The notes: a model not told the origin generated them from the sequence alone. A stretch of DNA of 48,893 bases from Polaribacter sp. (GCA_020740485.1 DYMN01000002.1:1-48893), one strand, 5' to 3'. Counted from the stretch's first letter, positions 17,322 through 26,231 are shown. Translations and numbers: made by a program.

Positions 17322-17822
17322 TTAAAAAAAAGCTTTTCTGTATTCCCAAAATACTTTGATAAACCAAACTAAAAATCCGATGGTCAGCACTAATTTCAAA
17401 AAAGTAGAACTGATAAACCCGATAAAAGAGCCTAAAGCTGCTTTTCCGGCTCTTTGGGTGTCTTTGGAATCGTAGATGAGTTCACCTATAAATGCGCCTA
17501 CCACTGATCCAATCAAAAATCCCAAAGGAATAGGTAAAAAAAGTCCGATGACTAAACCGATGGTGGTTCCCCACATTCCATATTTAGTGCCTCCAAACTT
17601 TTTAGTGCCAACAGCCGGAATGACGTAATCTAATATCAAAACGACAACAGATAAGACTGCTGTAATACCTAAAGCCCAATAATCCATCGGAACGGCTTTA
17701 GTGAGGTATAATAAGAGAAGCCCTACCCAACCTATCGGAGGTCCGGGCAAAGCAGGCAAAACTGAGCCTGCAATTCCAATGAGAATGAAAACAAACCCGA
17801 TACTTAATAATACAATATCCAT
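17322..17822 (-). CDS. DUF456 family membrane protein
   Basis: The 166-residue hydrophobic protein has about four or five membrane segments and many glycines (VLPALPGPPIGWVGLL near 23-38; GLFLPIPLGFLIGSVVGAFIGELIY in the middle). This pattern is typical of DUF456 proteins, whose function is unknown. It is probably transcribed alone; the Spy-like gene lies downstream on the same strand, 86 bp away. Confidence 0.85.
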   Translation of the reverse strand: MDIVLLSIGFVFILIGIAGSVLPALPGPPIGWVGLLLLYLTKAVPMDYWALGITAVLSVVVLILDYVIPAVGTKKFGGTKYGMWGTTIGLVIGLFLPIPLGFLIGSVVGAFIGELIYDSKDTQRAGKAALGSFIGFISSTFLKLVLTIGFLVWFIKVFWEYRKAFF

Positions 17823-18151
17823 TGCTTAATTTTAAGGTTAAAAAATTATATATTCATTTTCGATTTTATTGGTCAGTTTACTTTTCAATAAGTCAGAAAA
17901 GCGTGTATTCTCCCTGAATCACTTAAGATATTTTGTTTTAACATCAAGCAATGCATTGCGCTTGCCTGCACCGTGTATCCACTGAGCATATCGAAGTGTC
18001 GGAACGCGATGCGCAGAGATAACACAAACATACTGCTTTCAAAGATAAAAAAATGTTATCTAAATGTCAAAACAAACATTTTTTTTTGTAAAATTGTAAC
18101 GTTTTTTAAATAAATCCTACTAATTTATATTAACTTTTAAATTTACAAAAA
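17823..18151. other. Intergenic region with dispersed repeat fragments
   Basis: This gap lies between divergently transcribed genes and shows no gene. At 17950-18000 it contains AATGCATTGCGCTTGCCTGC continuing into a CTGAGC-ATA-TCGAAG copy of the dispersed repeat. The same GCTTGCCTGCACC core recurs in inverted orientation at 29272-29296. An AT-rich stretch precedes the LolA-like gene. Confidence 0.7.
17981..18000. repeat. Dispersed CCTGAGC/TCGAAGG repeat
   Basis: ACTGAGCATATCGAAGTGTC is a diverged member of the family found at 14458 and 24883. Confidence 0.45.
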
Positions 18152-18880
18152 ATGAAAAGAATTCTCACCATCTTATTTATTACCTTTAGTGTACCCTTTT
18201 TTGCCCAAATTACTGTAGACGAAATTTTAAACAAATATTTTGAAAATTCGGGTGGAAAAGAAAATTGGGAAAATTTAAACGGGGTTAAATTCACCGGTAA
18301 AGCGAATGTAGGTATGGAAGTTCCATTTGAAACGGTTCAAACCAAAGATGGGTTGACCTACACTAAAATCAATCTTCAAGGCAAGGACATTATGCAAAAT
18401 GTGTTTGATGGGACTAAATTGTGGAGCACCAACTTCATGACTCAAACGCCCGAGGAAGCAACAGCAGAGCAAACACAAAATTTTATAAAAAATGACAAAC
18501 AAGGTTTTCCATCGCCCTTTATAAATTATGATAGTAAAGGATTCAAAGTGGAATATGTAGGTGAAGAAACTAAAGAAGGGACTGCTTGTTACAAAGTTAA
18601 ATTGACTCAAAATCCAATTATGATTGATGGCGTTGAGACGCCAAGCATCCAATTCTATTATTTTGACAAAGATAATTTTATGCCTATTATGTCCGAAATA
18701 GAGATTCCTGCCGGACCTATGAAAGGACAATTAGCTCTCACCAGTATGAGTGATTACCAAGAATTCGGTGGATTATTTTTTCCTATGTCCTTGAGTATGC
18801 AAGGAGCCGCTTTGACTTTCGATAAAATTGAAATCAACCCTACGATTGATTCTACCATTTTAACAATGCCGGCTCAATAA
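18152..18880 (+). CDS. Secreted LolA-like/outer-membrane lipoprotein-sorting-like protein
   Basis: The 242-residue product has a signal peptide ending SVPFFAQ (about residue 18). Its body begins TVDEILNKYFENSGGKENWENLNGVKFTG, a start typical of LolA/LolB-like half-barrel proteins in Bacteroidota annotated as lipoprotein-sorting. Repeated amphipathic strands follow, such as GTACYKVKLTQNP and IQFYYFDKDNFMPIMSEIE. A periplasmic lipid- or lipoprotein-binding role is inferred; it could equally be an unrelated half-barrel. It is monocistronic, with a terminator directly downstream. Confidence 0.7.
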   Translation: MKRILTILFITFSVPFFAQITVDEILNKYFENSGGKENWENLNGVKFTGKANVGMEVPFETVQTKDGLTYTKINLQGKDIMQNVFDGTKLWSTNFMTQTPEEATAEQTQNFIKNDKQGFPSPFINYDSKGFKVEYVGEETKEGTACYKVKLTQNPIMIDGVETPSIQFYYFDKDNFMPIMSEIEIPAGPMKGQLALTSMSDYQEFGGLFFPMSLSMQGAALTFDKIEINPTIDSTILTMPAQ

Positions 18881-18891
18881 TATTGAATTTT

Positions 18892-18926
18892 CAAACCCGA
18901 TTGCATAAGTCGGGTTTGACTTTTTT
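18892..18926 (+). terminator. Terminator of LolA-like gene
   Basis: CAAACCCGA (18892-18900) pairs with TCGGGTTTG (18910-18918); a T run lies at 18921-18926. Confidence 0.9.
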
Positions 18927-18993
18927 ACATCCAAAAAACTTTTTTGACAAATGTAATTTGTTAATCTATTTTGTTTTTTTTCTTTCATTTTTT

Positions 18994-19005
18994 GTTAGCT
19001 AACAT
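18994..19005. repeat. Perfect palindrome before the orphan gene
   Basis: TGTTAGCTAACA is followed by TACG and the start codon at 19009. A related dyad, read in the same orientation relative to its gene, lies before the orphan membrane protein gene near 48539. Confidence 0.5.
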
Positions 19006-19008
19006 ACG

Positions 19009-19788
19009 ATGAAAACGATAATAATCATATTATTTAGCTGGATTTCTATAAACTGTTACTCGACTAACCAGATTAAAGATATTCTATATTGGAATAATGA
19101 TACGTTATTTCTCTATGAATCACCACTTGAACAGATTTCTGGGATTAAATTAAAACTTCAGGCAAATGAAGATACTATTTGGGAGTCATCCGATTGTTGG
19201 AGAGGTTATATTGCTGAGTGGCAAATTATTGACAATAAATTGTATCTTTTGAATGTCAATGACTGCAATTCAGAAAAAAATTTGAATTATAGAATTGAAA
19301 AAATTCTTGATCAACAGTTTACAAATGGTAAAATTTTAGCGGATTGGGTAAATAAATCTTTCTGGACTGGTAAAGATTTGGTTCCTGAACAGACTTTATA
19401 TATCTCAGTTTACAAACATGAATATAATCTGACATTTGAAAATGGATATTTAGTTAATAAAAGAGAATTTCATTTCAAAAAATGCAATTATGACAATGAA
19501 GAAAAATGGACTGAATTTATTCTGAACAGTCTAAATTGGGAAGAATTACCGGAGACTGGAGAAAATGATGTTAATTTATCCGCATACATAGAATCTGATA
19601 TCGAGGGAAATATTTCAAAAGTAACTATTGAACATTCGGATGATTATAGATATAATTTTGAAATTATCAAATCCATCAAAAAGTTATCTTGTATAACTGT
19701 ATACTTTAACGAGGGGAAAATATGGGATGTTGGGCAGAGTATCTATTTGACCATAAATAAAGAAAATATCAATAAGTACGTTCATTAA
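19009..19788 (+). CDS. Hypothetical exported protein
   Basis: I do not recognise this 259-residue protein. It starts with a short hydrophobic segment (MKTIIIILFSWISINCYS) that could be a Sec signal or a weak lipobox at Cys16. The rest is soluble-looking, tryptophan- and acid-rich, and mostly predicted beta (for example WRGYIAEWQIIDNKLYLLNV near 64-83). It lies alone between a terminated gene and the large BNR protein. Its AT-rich composition and the palindrome touching its start set it apart from its neighbours, suggesting an accessory insertion. Confidence 0.75.
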   Translation: MKTIIIILFSWISINCYSTNQIKDILYWNNDTLFLYESPLEQISGIKLKLQANEDTIWESSDCWRGYIAEWQIIDNKLYLLNVNDCNSEKNLNYRIEKILDQQFTNGKILADWVNKSFWTGKDLVPEQTLYISVYKHEYNLTFENGYLVNKREFHFKKCNYDNEEKWTEFILNSLNWEELPETGENDVNLSAYIESDIEGNISKVTIEHSDDYRYNFEIIKSIKKLSCITVYFNEGKIWDVGQSIYLTINKENINKYVH

Positions 19789-19916
19789 CAAATGTGGTGC
19801 GAATTATAGACTTTTTTAGCATTTGTAACAACGGCTCAATAAACTTATTTGTTTCCTTCAAAAATGAAATAAATCATCGAACAAAATAATTCATAACTAT
19901 CCTTAAATTTATTGAC

Positions 19917-22900
19917 ATGCGAACATTTTCTTTATTATTCTTAGCATTCTCTTTTGTTTTTTCTTTTGCTCAAGATAATGAGTTAAAAGGGGATGAACTT
20001 TTTGGTTCCTTAAGTGCCAGACATATTGGTCCGGCATTGATGAGTGGAAGAATTACAGATATTGAAACACATCCTACCAATGATAAAATCATTTATGCCG
20101 GAACAGCTGGAGGTGGTGTTTGGTCAAGTGCTAACGGAGGAGCTACTTTCAATCCTATTTTTGATAAACACATTCAATCCATTGGCGTTGTAAAAATTGA
20201 CCCCGTAAAACCCGATGAAATTATTTGGGTCGGAACAGGCGAAACTTGGACACGCAATAGTGTTTCTGTCGGAAACGGCATTTATAAATCCACAGATGGA
20301 GGTAGAAATTGGAAAAACATGGGATTAGAAAATTCCGAACACATTTCTTCTATTGTGATTAATCCCAAAAACAACAATGAAGTTTGGATGGGTGTAGTCG
20401 GTGCGCTTTGGGGCGATTCTGATGAAAGAGGTATTTACAAAACACTTGATGGTGGTTTAACTTGGGAAAAGGTTTTTTACATAGATAACAAAACGGGTTG
20501 TACCGAATTGTTTTCTGATCCCAATGATTCAAACACAATGTACGCCACATTTTGGGAATTCCGTCGTACGGCGTGGTCCTTTAATTCAGGCGGTAACAAC
20601 AGTGGAATCTACAAAAGCACAGATGCAGGTAAAACTTGGCAAAAAATTCACAAGGGTTTACCGCTCGGAAAATTGGGAAGAATAGCCTTAGCGATAGCGC
20701 CATCGGACAGCAATAGGCTTTATGCCGTATTAGAAACCGAAGACCCAAAACAAAACGGAATGTGGCGTTCAGACGATGCCGGAGCCAATTGGCAACATTT
20801 AAACAATGATTTTGAATTAACGGTACGCCCATTCTACTTTTCCAGGATCGTTGTTGACCCAAAAAATAAAGATATAGTTGCGAAAGCCGGTTTGAACGGC
20901 TCATTGTCACGCGATGCCGGTAAAACCTTTAGAAATATGGGCTATATGCATTCTGACATACATGATATGGCTTTCAATATTAATAATTCATCTATGATGA
21001 TTGTCGGTACTGATGGAGGTATTTTCAGAACTTGGGATGATGTCAAAACGATGGAAATGGTGCACAGTGTTCCGGTTTCCCAATTTTATCACGTAAGCTT
21101 AGACGACGCCGAACCTTATAATGTGTATGGCGGTTTGCAGGACAATGGCTCTTGGTGGGGCCCTAGTAGCTCCATTGGAGGTATCGAAGCGAGAGATTGG
21201 AATAGAGTGGGTCAAGGCGATGGTTTCAGGGTTTTGAAGCATAAAACCAAAAGCATTATTTATACCGAAATGCAAGGGGCTGAAAATGTGTGGCGTATTG
21301 ATTTGAAAAACAACAGAATCAGAACCATTCAACCCCTACTCGAAAAAAACGATCCCAAATTCAGATTTAATTGGAACGCGGCAATGTCCATCAGTAAAAA
21401 TAAACCCGATAGAATTTACATCGGAAGTCAGTTCTTACACAAATCGGAAGATATGGGAGAAACTTGGACCAAAATTTCCACCGATTTGACCACCAATAAC
21501 CCTTTAAAAACAACACAAGAAAATCCCGGAGGTTTGTCAAAAGACAATTCCGGAGCTGAAAACCATTGCACTATATTTACAGTTGCCGAATCCGATTTAG
21601 ACGATAAAGTAATATGGGTGGGTACTGATGACGGACTTGTGCAACTCACCAAAGATGGCGGTAAAACTTGGCAGAATGTTACGCCCCAAAATCCTGAATT
21701 ACCCAAAAACACTTGGACTTATCATATCGAAGCAAGTACGCTTGACAAAGGAACTGCCTATGCTGTTTTTGATGGTCACACCAAAAATGATATGAAACCT
21801 TATATTTTCAAAACTAATGATTTTGGCACCACTTGGGTTTCCATAGCAACAGCCGACATCAAATCTTTTGTCCGAAATATCCAAGAAGACTTCGTTAATC
21901 CGAATTTGTTGTTTGCGGGAGCCGAAGATGGTTTGTATATCACTATCAACGGAGGCAAAAATTGGTCAAAATTTGAGAACGACATGCCGGCAGTAGCCGT
22001 ACACTACATTGATTTACATCCTAAAACCAACGATTTAGTGATGGGCACCCACGGAAGAGGAGTCATCATTATAGATGACATAAGTCCGTTGAGAGAAATC
22101 AAACCAGAACTTTTGGAAAAAGAATTTCAATTTCTAACAACGAAACCTTTTACCATGAAAGAAAAAGACGGATTTGGAACTTATGCCGGTGATGAAACCC
22201 ATTTTGTCGGTGATAATCCTTCTTCTGATGCTCGTATAGTGTATTACATGAAGAAACGTCACACTTTTGGTAAAATGACCGCTGAAATTCAAGATATGAA
22301 TGGAAATAAAGTAAGAGAATTAAATGTTTCAAAGTCAAAAGGCATTAATATAATTGATTGGAATTTTTATGGAAAACCACCCAAAGTGGCAGAAGGTAAA
22401 ACATTAAATTATTCCGGATTTGCCTCACCCAGAGTAAGTGCAGGCAAATACAAAGTAGTTATTAACAAAGGAAAAGACGTTTACGAATTGCCTATTGAAG
22501 TTCAATATGACAACAATGGAATTCCGTTAGCCGACCGAAAAGATCAAGAAAAATTGACTAAAATTCTGTTCGATAAAGTACAGGATTTAGCTTATTTAGT
22601 TTACAAAGTTGACACAGACTTGGCATTTTTAGAAAATATAAACAAAATTAAATCTGACAAAAAAGTCACAAAATTGATTACAGAGCTGAATAATTTAAAA
22701 AACACTTTAGTTGTAACAACGGGTGATAATTATGTAGGTACTTCGGAACCCCAATTAAGAGAAAAATTATCCGATTTATATGGAAAAGTTTCAGGAAATT
22801 TCGAAAAACCAAGTGCTGCTGAAATTTTAAATTTGGAGAGTTTAGAGCAAAGATTCAGCGATGCGGAAAACAAATACAACACTATGGTTGATAAACAAAT

Positions 22901-22976
22901 AAAGTCATTAAAGACTAAACATGCTGAATTATCAAAATCAGATTATTTAATTTTTGAAGATTTCTTAAAAAAATAG
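19917..22976 (+). CDS. Secreted BNR/sortilin-like beta-propeller protein
   Basis: The 1019-residue protein has a signal peptide (MRTFSLLFLAFSFVFSFAQ) and repeated BNR/VPS10-type blades with Asp-box motifs: STDGGRNWKNM, TLDGGLTWEKV, STDAGKTWQKI, SDDAGANWQHL, TKDGGKTWQNV and TINGGKNWSKF. These propellers span roughly residues 25-720. The C-terminal 280 residues form beta strands and then a helical end (from about 870). Family members are annotated as glycosyl hydrolases or sortilin-like proteins, but no catalytic residues can be assigned, so a protein- or glycan-binding role is as likely. No type IX secretion C-terminal domain is evident; the end is helical and lysine-rich. It is probably periplasmic or outer-membrane associated. 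Confidence 0.85.
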   Translation: MRTFSLLFLAFSFVFSFAQDNELKGDELFGSLSARHIGPALMSGRITDIETHPTNDKIIYAGTAGGGVWSSANGGATFNPIFDKHIQSIGVVKIDPVKPDEIIWVGTGETWTRNSVSVGNGIYKSTDGGRNWKNMGLENSEHISSIVINPKNNNEVWMGVVGALWGDSDERGIYKTLDGGLTWEKVFYIDNKTGCTELFSDPNDSNTMYATFWEFRRTAWSFNSGGNNSGIYKSTDAGKTWQKIHKGLPLGKLGRIALAIAPSDSNRLYAVLETEDPKQNGMWRSDDAGANWQHLNNDFELTVRPFYFSRIVVDPKNKDIVAKAGLNGSLSRDAGKTFRNMGYMHSDIHDMAFNINNSSMMIVGTDGGIFRTWDDVKTMEMVHSVPVSQFYHVSLDDAEPYNVYGGLQDNGSWWGPSSSIGGIEARDWNRVGQGDGFRVLKHKTKSIIYTEMQGAENVWRIDLKNNRIRTIQPLLEKNDPKFRFNWNAAMSISKNKPDRIYIGSQFLHKSEDMGETWTKISTDLTTNNPLKTTQENPGGLSKDNSGAENHCTIFTVAESDLDDKVIWVGTDDGLVQLTKDGGKTWQNVTPQNPELPKNTWTYHIEASTLDKGTAYAVFDGHTKNDMKPYIFKTNDFGTTWVSIATADIKSFVRNIQEDFVNPNLLFAGAEDGLYITINGGKNWSKFENDMPAVAVHYIDLHPKTNDLVMGTHGRGVIIIDDISPLREIKPELLEKEFQFLTTKPFTMKEKDGFGTYAGDETHFVGDNPSSDARIVYYMKKRHTFGKMTAEIQDMNGNKVRELNVSKSKGINIIDWNFYGKPPKVAEGKTLNYSGFASPRVSAGKYKVVINKGKDVYELPIEVQYDNNGIPLADRKDQEKLTKILFDKVQDLAYLVYKVDTDLAFLENINKIKSDKKVTKLITELNNLKNTLVVTTGDNYVGTSEPQLREKLSDLYGKVSGNFEKPSAAEILNLESLEQRFSDAENKYNTMVDKQIKSLKTKHAELSKSDYLIFEDFLKK

Positions 22977-22986
22977 ATAGCAATAG

Positions 22987-23015
22987 TGTGAAATTCAATT
23001 TTTAGTGTAATTTTG
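22987..23015 (+). promoter_or_regulatory. rpsP-rimM promoter
   Basis: TGTG (22987-22990), a 17-nt spacer and TAATTTTG (23008-23015). The sequence TTTGCACGCTCAA (23012-23024) is identical to that at the tRNA-Lys promoter (14303-14315). Confidence 0.6.
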
Positions 23016-23040
23016 CACGCTCAATTTTATATTAATAACC

Positions 23041-23055
23041 AAGGTCGCGTACCTT
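23041..23055 (+). promoter_or_regulatory. Small hairpin in rpsP leader
   Basis: AAGGT-CGCGT-ACCTT, 14 nt before the rpsP start codon. It might serve translational control, but the sequence gives no direct evidence. Confidence 0.3.
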
Positions 23056-23069
23056 AAAAATTAACAATT

Positions 23070-23660
23070 ATGTCAGTTAAATTACGTTTACAAAGACACG
23101 GAAAAAAAGGAAAACCATTTTATTGGATTGTTGCTGCAGACAGCAGAGCGGTTCGTGATGGTAAATTTCTTGAAAAAATCGGAACTTACAACCCAATTGC
23201 AAATCCTGCTATCATCGATATCGATGTTGATTTAGCTGTGCAATGGTTAGAAAAAGGGGCTCAACCCACCGATACTACCCGTGCTATACTCTCTTACAAA
23301 GGAGTTTTGTTTAAAAAACACCTTATAGGCGGCGTGAAAAAAGGTGCATTCACACAAGAAGAAGCCGAAAAGAAATTTGCTGCTTGGTTAGAAGAAAAAG
23401 CAACAAAAATCGATCAAAAGAAATCTAAATTAGCCAAAGCGAAAGCAGACGAAAAGACAAAACTTTTAGATGCTGAAAAAGCGCTTAACGAAGAAAAATT
23501 AGCTGCTGCTAAAGCTGCTGAAGAAGCTGCAATCCTTGCAGAAGCTGAAGCAAAACAAGCTGCTAAAGCCGCTGAAGAAGCCGCTGCGCAAGCCGAAGAA
23601 GCAAAACCGGAAACCATTGATGATGCAATGGCTGCCGCTCAAGAAGAGACTCAAGAGTAA
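23070..23660 (+). CDS. rpsP: 30S ribosomal protein S16 with long C-terminal extension
   Basis: The first 85-90 residues are a normal bS16 (MSVKLRLQRHGKKGKPFYWIVAADSR), which binds 16S rRNA during 30S assembly. The product is 196 residues rather than the usual 80-90. The extra C-terminal half is an Ala/Glu/Lys-rich low-complexity helix with repeated AKAAEEAA units, likely a long charged helix. From memory, Bacteroidota S16 proteins often carry such a tail. rimM starts 4 bp after the stop, reproducing the widespread rpsP-rimM pairing. Confidence 0.97.
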   Translation: MSVKLRLQRHGKKGKPFYWIVAADSRAVRDGKFLEKIGTYNPIANPAIIDIDVDLAVQWLEKGAQPTDTTRAILSYKGVLFKKHLIGGVKKGAFTQEEAEKKFAAWLEEKATKIDQKKSKLAKAKADEKTKLLDAEKALNEEKLAAAKAAEEAAILAEAEAKQAAKAAEEAAAQAEEAKPETIDDAMAAAQEETQE

Positions 23661-23664
23661 TCTA

Positions 23665-24183
23665 ATGCGTGTAGAAGATAGTTTTTACTTCGGTAAAATT
23701 GTCCGAAAGCACAGTTACAAAGGAGAAATAGTGGTCAAATTGGACCCTGATTACTTCGAACTTATGACAGAATTGGAATCAATATGGATTGTGCAAAACA
23801 ACCATTTGGTTCCTTTTTTTATGGAAAATATAAGCTATCAGAGAGAAACTTTTTTTCGTGTTAAATTGGAAGGAGTCGACACGGAAATGGAAGCCGATAA
23901 ACTCATGGGAAGTGCTATTTATCTCAACAAAGATTTTTTACCTAAATCTAAAGGCAATGATTTTTACAAACACGAAATTATTGGTTTTGATGTGATAGAT
24001 GTAAATCACGGCAACATTGGAAAAATTGAAAGAGTGAATGACACTACACCGCAACTGCTTTTTGAAATAAACAATGGGAGTAAAATCATGTTCATCCCTG
24101 CCATACCGGAATTTTTGCAAAAAATTGACAGAAAAAAGAAAACCATCACAGTGGTAACACCGGATGGTTTGTTAGAATTGTAA
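23665..24183 (+). CDS. rimM: Ribosome maturation factor RimM
   Basis: The start is set at 23665, five bases downstream of the rpsP stop, giving 172 residues beginning MRVEDSFYFGKIVRKHSYKGEIVVK; longer readings overlap rpsP and give a lysine-rich peptide that is plainly out of frame. The N-terminal RimM barrel (residues 5-85) is followed by a PRC-barrel (about 95-168, with YKHEIIGFDVID). RimM helps mature the 30S head, binding S19. It is co-transcribed with rpsP. The minus-strand nitroreductase ends 7 bp downstream. Confidence 0.95.
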   Translation: MRVEDSFYFGKIVRKHSYKGEIVVKLDPDYFELMTELESIWIVQNNHLVPFFMENISYQRETFFRVKLEGVDTEMEADKLMGSAIYLNKDFLPKSKGNDFYKHEIIGFDVIDVNHGNIGKIERVNDTTPQLLFEINNGSKIMFIPAIPEFLQKIDRKKKTITVVTPDGLLEL

Positions 24184-24190
24184 AGAGCTT

Positions 24191-24766
24191 TTAGAGTTTT
24201 ACTGCAAACTCATGGAGACTTTTTCTATCCCTTTGAGCTATTTCTTTTGCTTTATTAATTTCATCTAATTGTTCTGCTGTGTCAGGATAACCCAAAGCAA
24301 TCAAACATACCGGAAATTTTGCTTCTGAAAAACTGAATATTTCTGTTAATTTATTTCGGTCAAAACCCGCCATTTGTCGTCCATAAATACCCATTTCAGC
24401 GCCTTGCAATAACAATAAGGCATTTGCCATGCCTAAATCATGGGTTGCATAAATATTTTCTTTGCCGGTTTCCTCATTTTTAATCAAAGCAAGGCTGATG
24501 ATTAAATGGGATGCTTTCCCTGCCCAAGCTTGGTTACCGGGCATCAAACATTGAAAAATTTTATCAAATGCTTCGCTACCTCGTGAAGCATAGTGAAATT
24601 CCCAAGGTTGTAGGTTATTCCCACTTGGTGCCCAAGAAGCGGCTTCTAAAAGCGTATTTATTTCCGTTTCAGAAATCGTTTTATTTGAATAGGAACGCGG
24701 ACTCCAGCGTTTTTTAATCAGATCGATAACAGGATATTTGGTTCGGGCTGTCTTAATATTGTTCAT
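24191..24766 (-). CDS. Nitroreductase family protein
   Basis: The 191-residue FMN-binding enzyme has the nitroreductase motifs RWSPRSY (20-26), ASWAPSGNNLQPWEF (43-57) and a late GAEMGIYGRQMAGFD that lines the flavin. The family reduces quinones, nitroaromatics or flavins with NAD(P)H; the natural substrate is unknown. It is cytoplasmic and converges on rimM, with only 7 bp between stop codons and no classical terminator between them. Confidence 0.93.
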   Translation of the reverse strand: MNNIKTARTKYPVIDLIKKRWSPRSYSNKTISETEINTLLEAASWAPSGNNLQPWEFHYASRGSEAFDKIFQCLMPGNQAWAGKASHLIISLALIKNEETGKENIYATHDLGMANALLLLQGAEMGIYGRQMAGFDRNKLTEIFSFSEAKFPVCLIALGYPDTAEQLDEINKAKEIAQRDRKSLHEFAVKL

Positions 24767-24882
24767 TTTTAGTTTTAATTTTAGATTTGCAAAGAAAACA
24801 AAACATCTGTTTGCAACAAAATATTTTTTAAAGCGTCATATACTTATTTCAAGCATTTAAAATTGTTTGTTTTTAATGATCA

Positions 24883-24900
24883 CCCTTCGACAAGCTCAGG
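24883..24900. repeat. Dispersed CCTGAGC/TCGAAGG repeat (inverted)
   Basis: CCCTTCGACAAGCTCAGG is the reverse complement of the family at 14458. It lies in the 270-bp gap between divergent genes, which otherwise shows only AT-rich DNA. Confidence 0.55.
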
Positions 24901-25036
24901 ATAGGAATGACCTTAATAAACATTTCGGTTAGTATAATGCTTATCTTATGGTCATTTCATATAAAAGTTGATTAAAAAAAGTATATAAAGATAGCTATCA
25001 GCTCATTTTTAGCACACAATTTAAATCATTCCAATT

Positions 25037-26173
25037 ATGCATCGAATTTTTTTCATTTTTTTTATTTCTTTGTTTTTATCTGTTTTTTATCTTCTAAATC
25101 GTTACGTGGTTTCTCGTTTAAATTTTGCAATACCGGATTATCCACAACTTAATATCTTGAAAACACTTTATTGGTCGCTATTCTCTACTTTTTTTATAGG
25201 GCAATTCTTAGAGCGCTTACAACCTCATTTAATCACCAAAATTATTTCAGGAATTGGAAGTTTTTGGTTGGCTTGGTTTATGTACATAGTTTTGACGGTT
25301 TTATTTATTGATTTTATTCGTTTGTTGAATCATTATATAAATTTTATCCCAAAGGGTTTATTTAATGGGTTATTTTTAGTTTTAAGCGTTTTGTTACTTA
25401 CGCTATCTACTGTAATTTACGGTTATTTTAATGCACGAAATGCAACGGTAAAACACGTGCATATTAACATCAAAAAAACAATGGTGCAACCTATCAAAAT
25501 AGCTTTAGTCTCTGATCTGCATATTGGTGCTATTGTCAGTAATGGTAAAATTAAAAAGATGGTTGAGATGATTAATAAGGAAAAGCCGGATTTGGTTCTC
25601 ATAGCCGGAGATTTAGTAGATCATAATCCATTATTTGCTATTAAAGACCAAGTTGGGAATCAATTCGATCAAATTCAAGCTCCTATGGGTATTTACGCTA
25701 TAACTGGCAATCATGAATACATTGGCGATGCTGAAAAGAGTATCGCCTATTTTTCTAAACACGCTATAAAATATCTGCGAGATACTATGATTACAGTCCA
25801 TAATCAAATTCAAATTGCAGGAAGAGAAGACAAACAAATGGGATTTGTTACCGGACAAAAGAGAAAGAAAATAGGTGAAATTCTTTTGAATGTTCAACCT
25901 AATTTGCCATTGATTCTCATGGATCATCAGCCGGTAGAATACGAGCAAGCCGTTGCAAACAGCATAGATTTAATGGTTTCCGGGCATACACATAAGGGTC
26001 AAATGTGGCCTATGAATTACATTACTAAATCAGTATTTGAAAATGATTACGGGCTATATCAGAAAGGTAAAACCTGGTTTTATACTTCTAATGGTTTTGG
26101 CACTTGGGGACCACCGATAAGAGTTGGGAATCGACCGGAAGTAGTTATAATATACTTAGATGGTAAAAAGTAA
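25037..26173 (+). CDS. Membrane-anchored metallophosphoesterase (YaeI-like)
   Basis: The 378-residue protein has four hydrophobic segments in its first 130 residues (about 3-24, 41-58, 68-92 and 108-131). A calcineurin-like phosphoesterase domain follows: ALVSDLHIG (Asp160, His162), LIAGDLVDHN (Asp192), ITGNHEYIGD (Asn225, His226), LILMDHQP and LMVSGHTHKGQ. All metal-binding blocks are present, so it should be active. The family hydrolyses phosphodiesters; membrane anchoring suggests a lipid substrate, which is an inference. It is followed by a very long hairpin. Confidence 0.92.
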   Translation: MHRIFFIFFISLFLSVFYLLNRYVVSRLNFAIPDYPQLNILKTLYWSLFSTFFIGQFLERLQPHLITKIISGIGSFWLAWFMYIVLTVLFIDFIRLLNHYINFIPKGLFNGLFLVLSVLLLTLSTVIYGYFNARNATVKHVHINIKKTMVQPIKIALVSDLHIGAIVSNGKIKKMVEMINKEKPDLVLIAGDLVDHNPLFAIKDQVGNQFDQIQAPMGIYAITGNHEYIGDAEKSIAYFSKHAIKYLRDTMITVHNQIQIAGREDKQMGFVTGQKRKKIGEILLNVQPNLPLILMDHQPVEYEQAVANSIDLMVSGHTHKGQMWPMNYITKSVFENDYGLYQKGKTWFYTSNGFGTWGPPIRVGNRPEVVIIYLDGKK

Positions 26174-26186
26174 AAAAAGTAATTAG

Positions 26187-26231
26187 AGGTGTAATGGACA
26201 TTTTTCAACCTGAAAAATGTCTATTACACCT
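26187..26231. terminator. Long near-perfect hairpin between convergent genes
   Basis: Two 21-nt arms (26187-26207 and 26211-26231) pair completely except for one G-T wobble, around a 3-nt loop (ACC). It lies between the stop of the phosphoesterase gene and the minus-strand barrel gene. No T run follows on either strand, so it is an unusual bidirectional terminator or another cruciform-forming site. Confidence 0.65.

Noticed and set aside
18275-18730. 151-codon open frame antisense to the LolA-like gene
   Set aside because: It lies wholly inside a well-supported gene with signal peptide and terminator, and its product resembles no family.
23536-23664. Longer start for RimM
   Set aside because: The extra residues are an out-of-frame translation of the rpsP tail.
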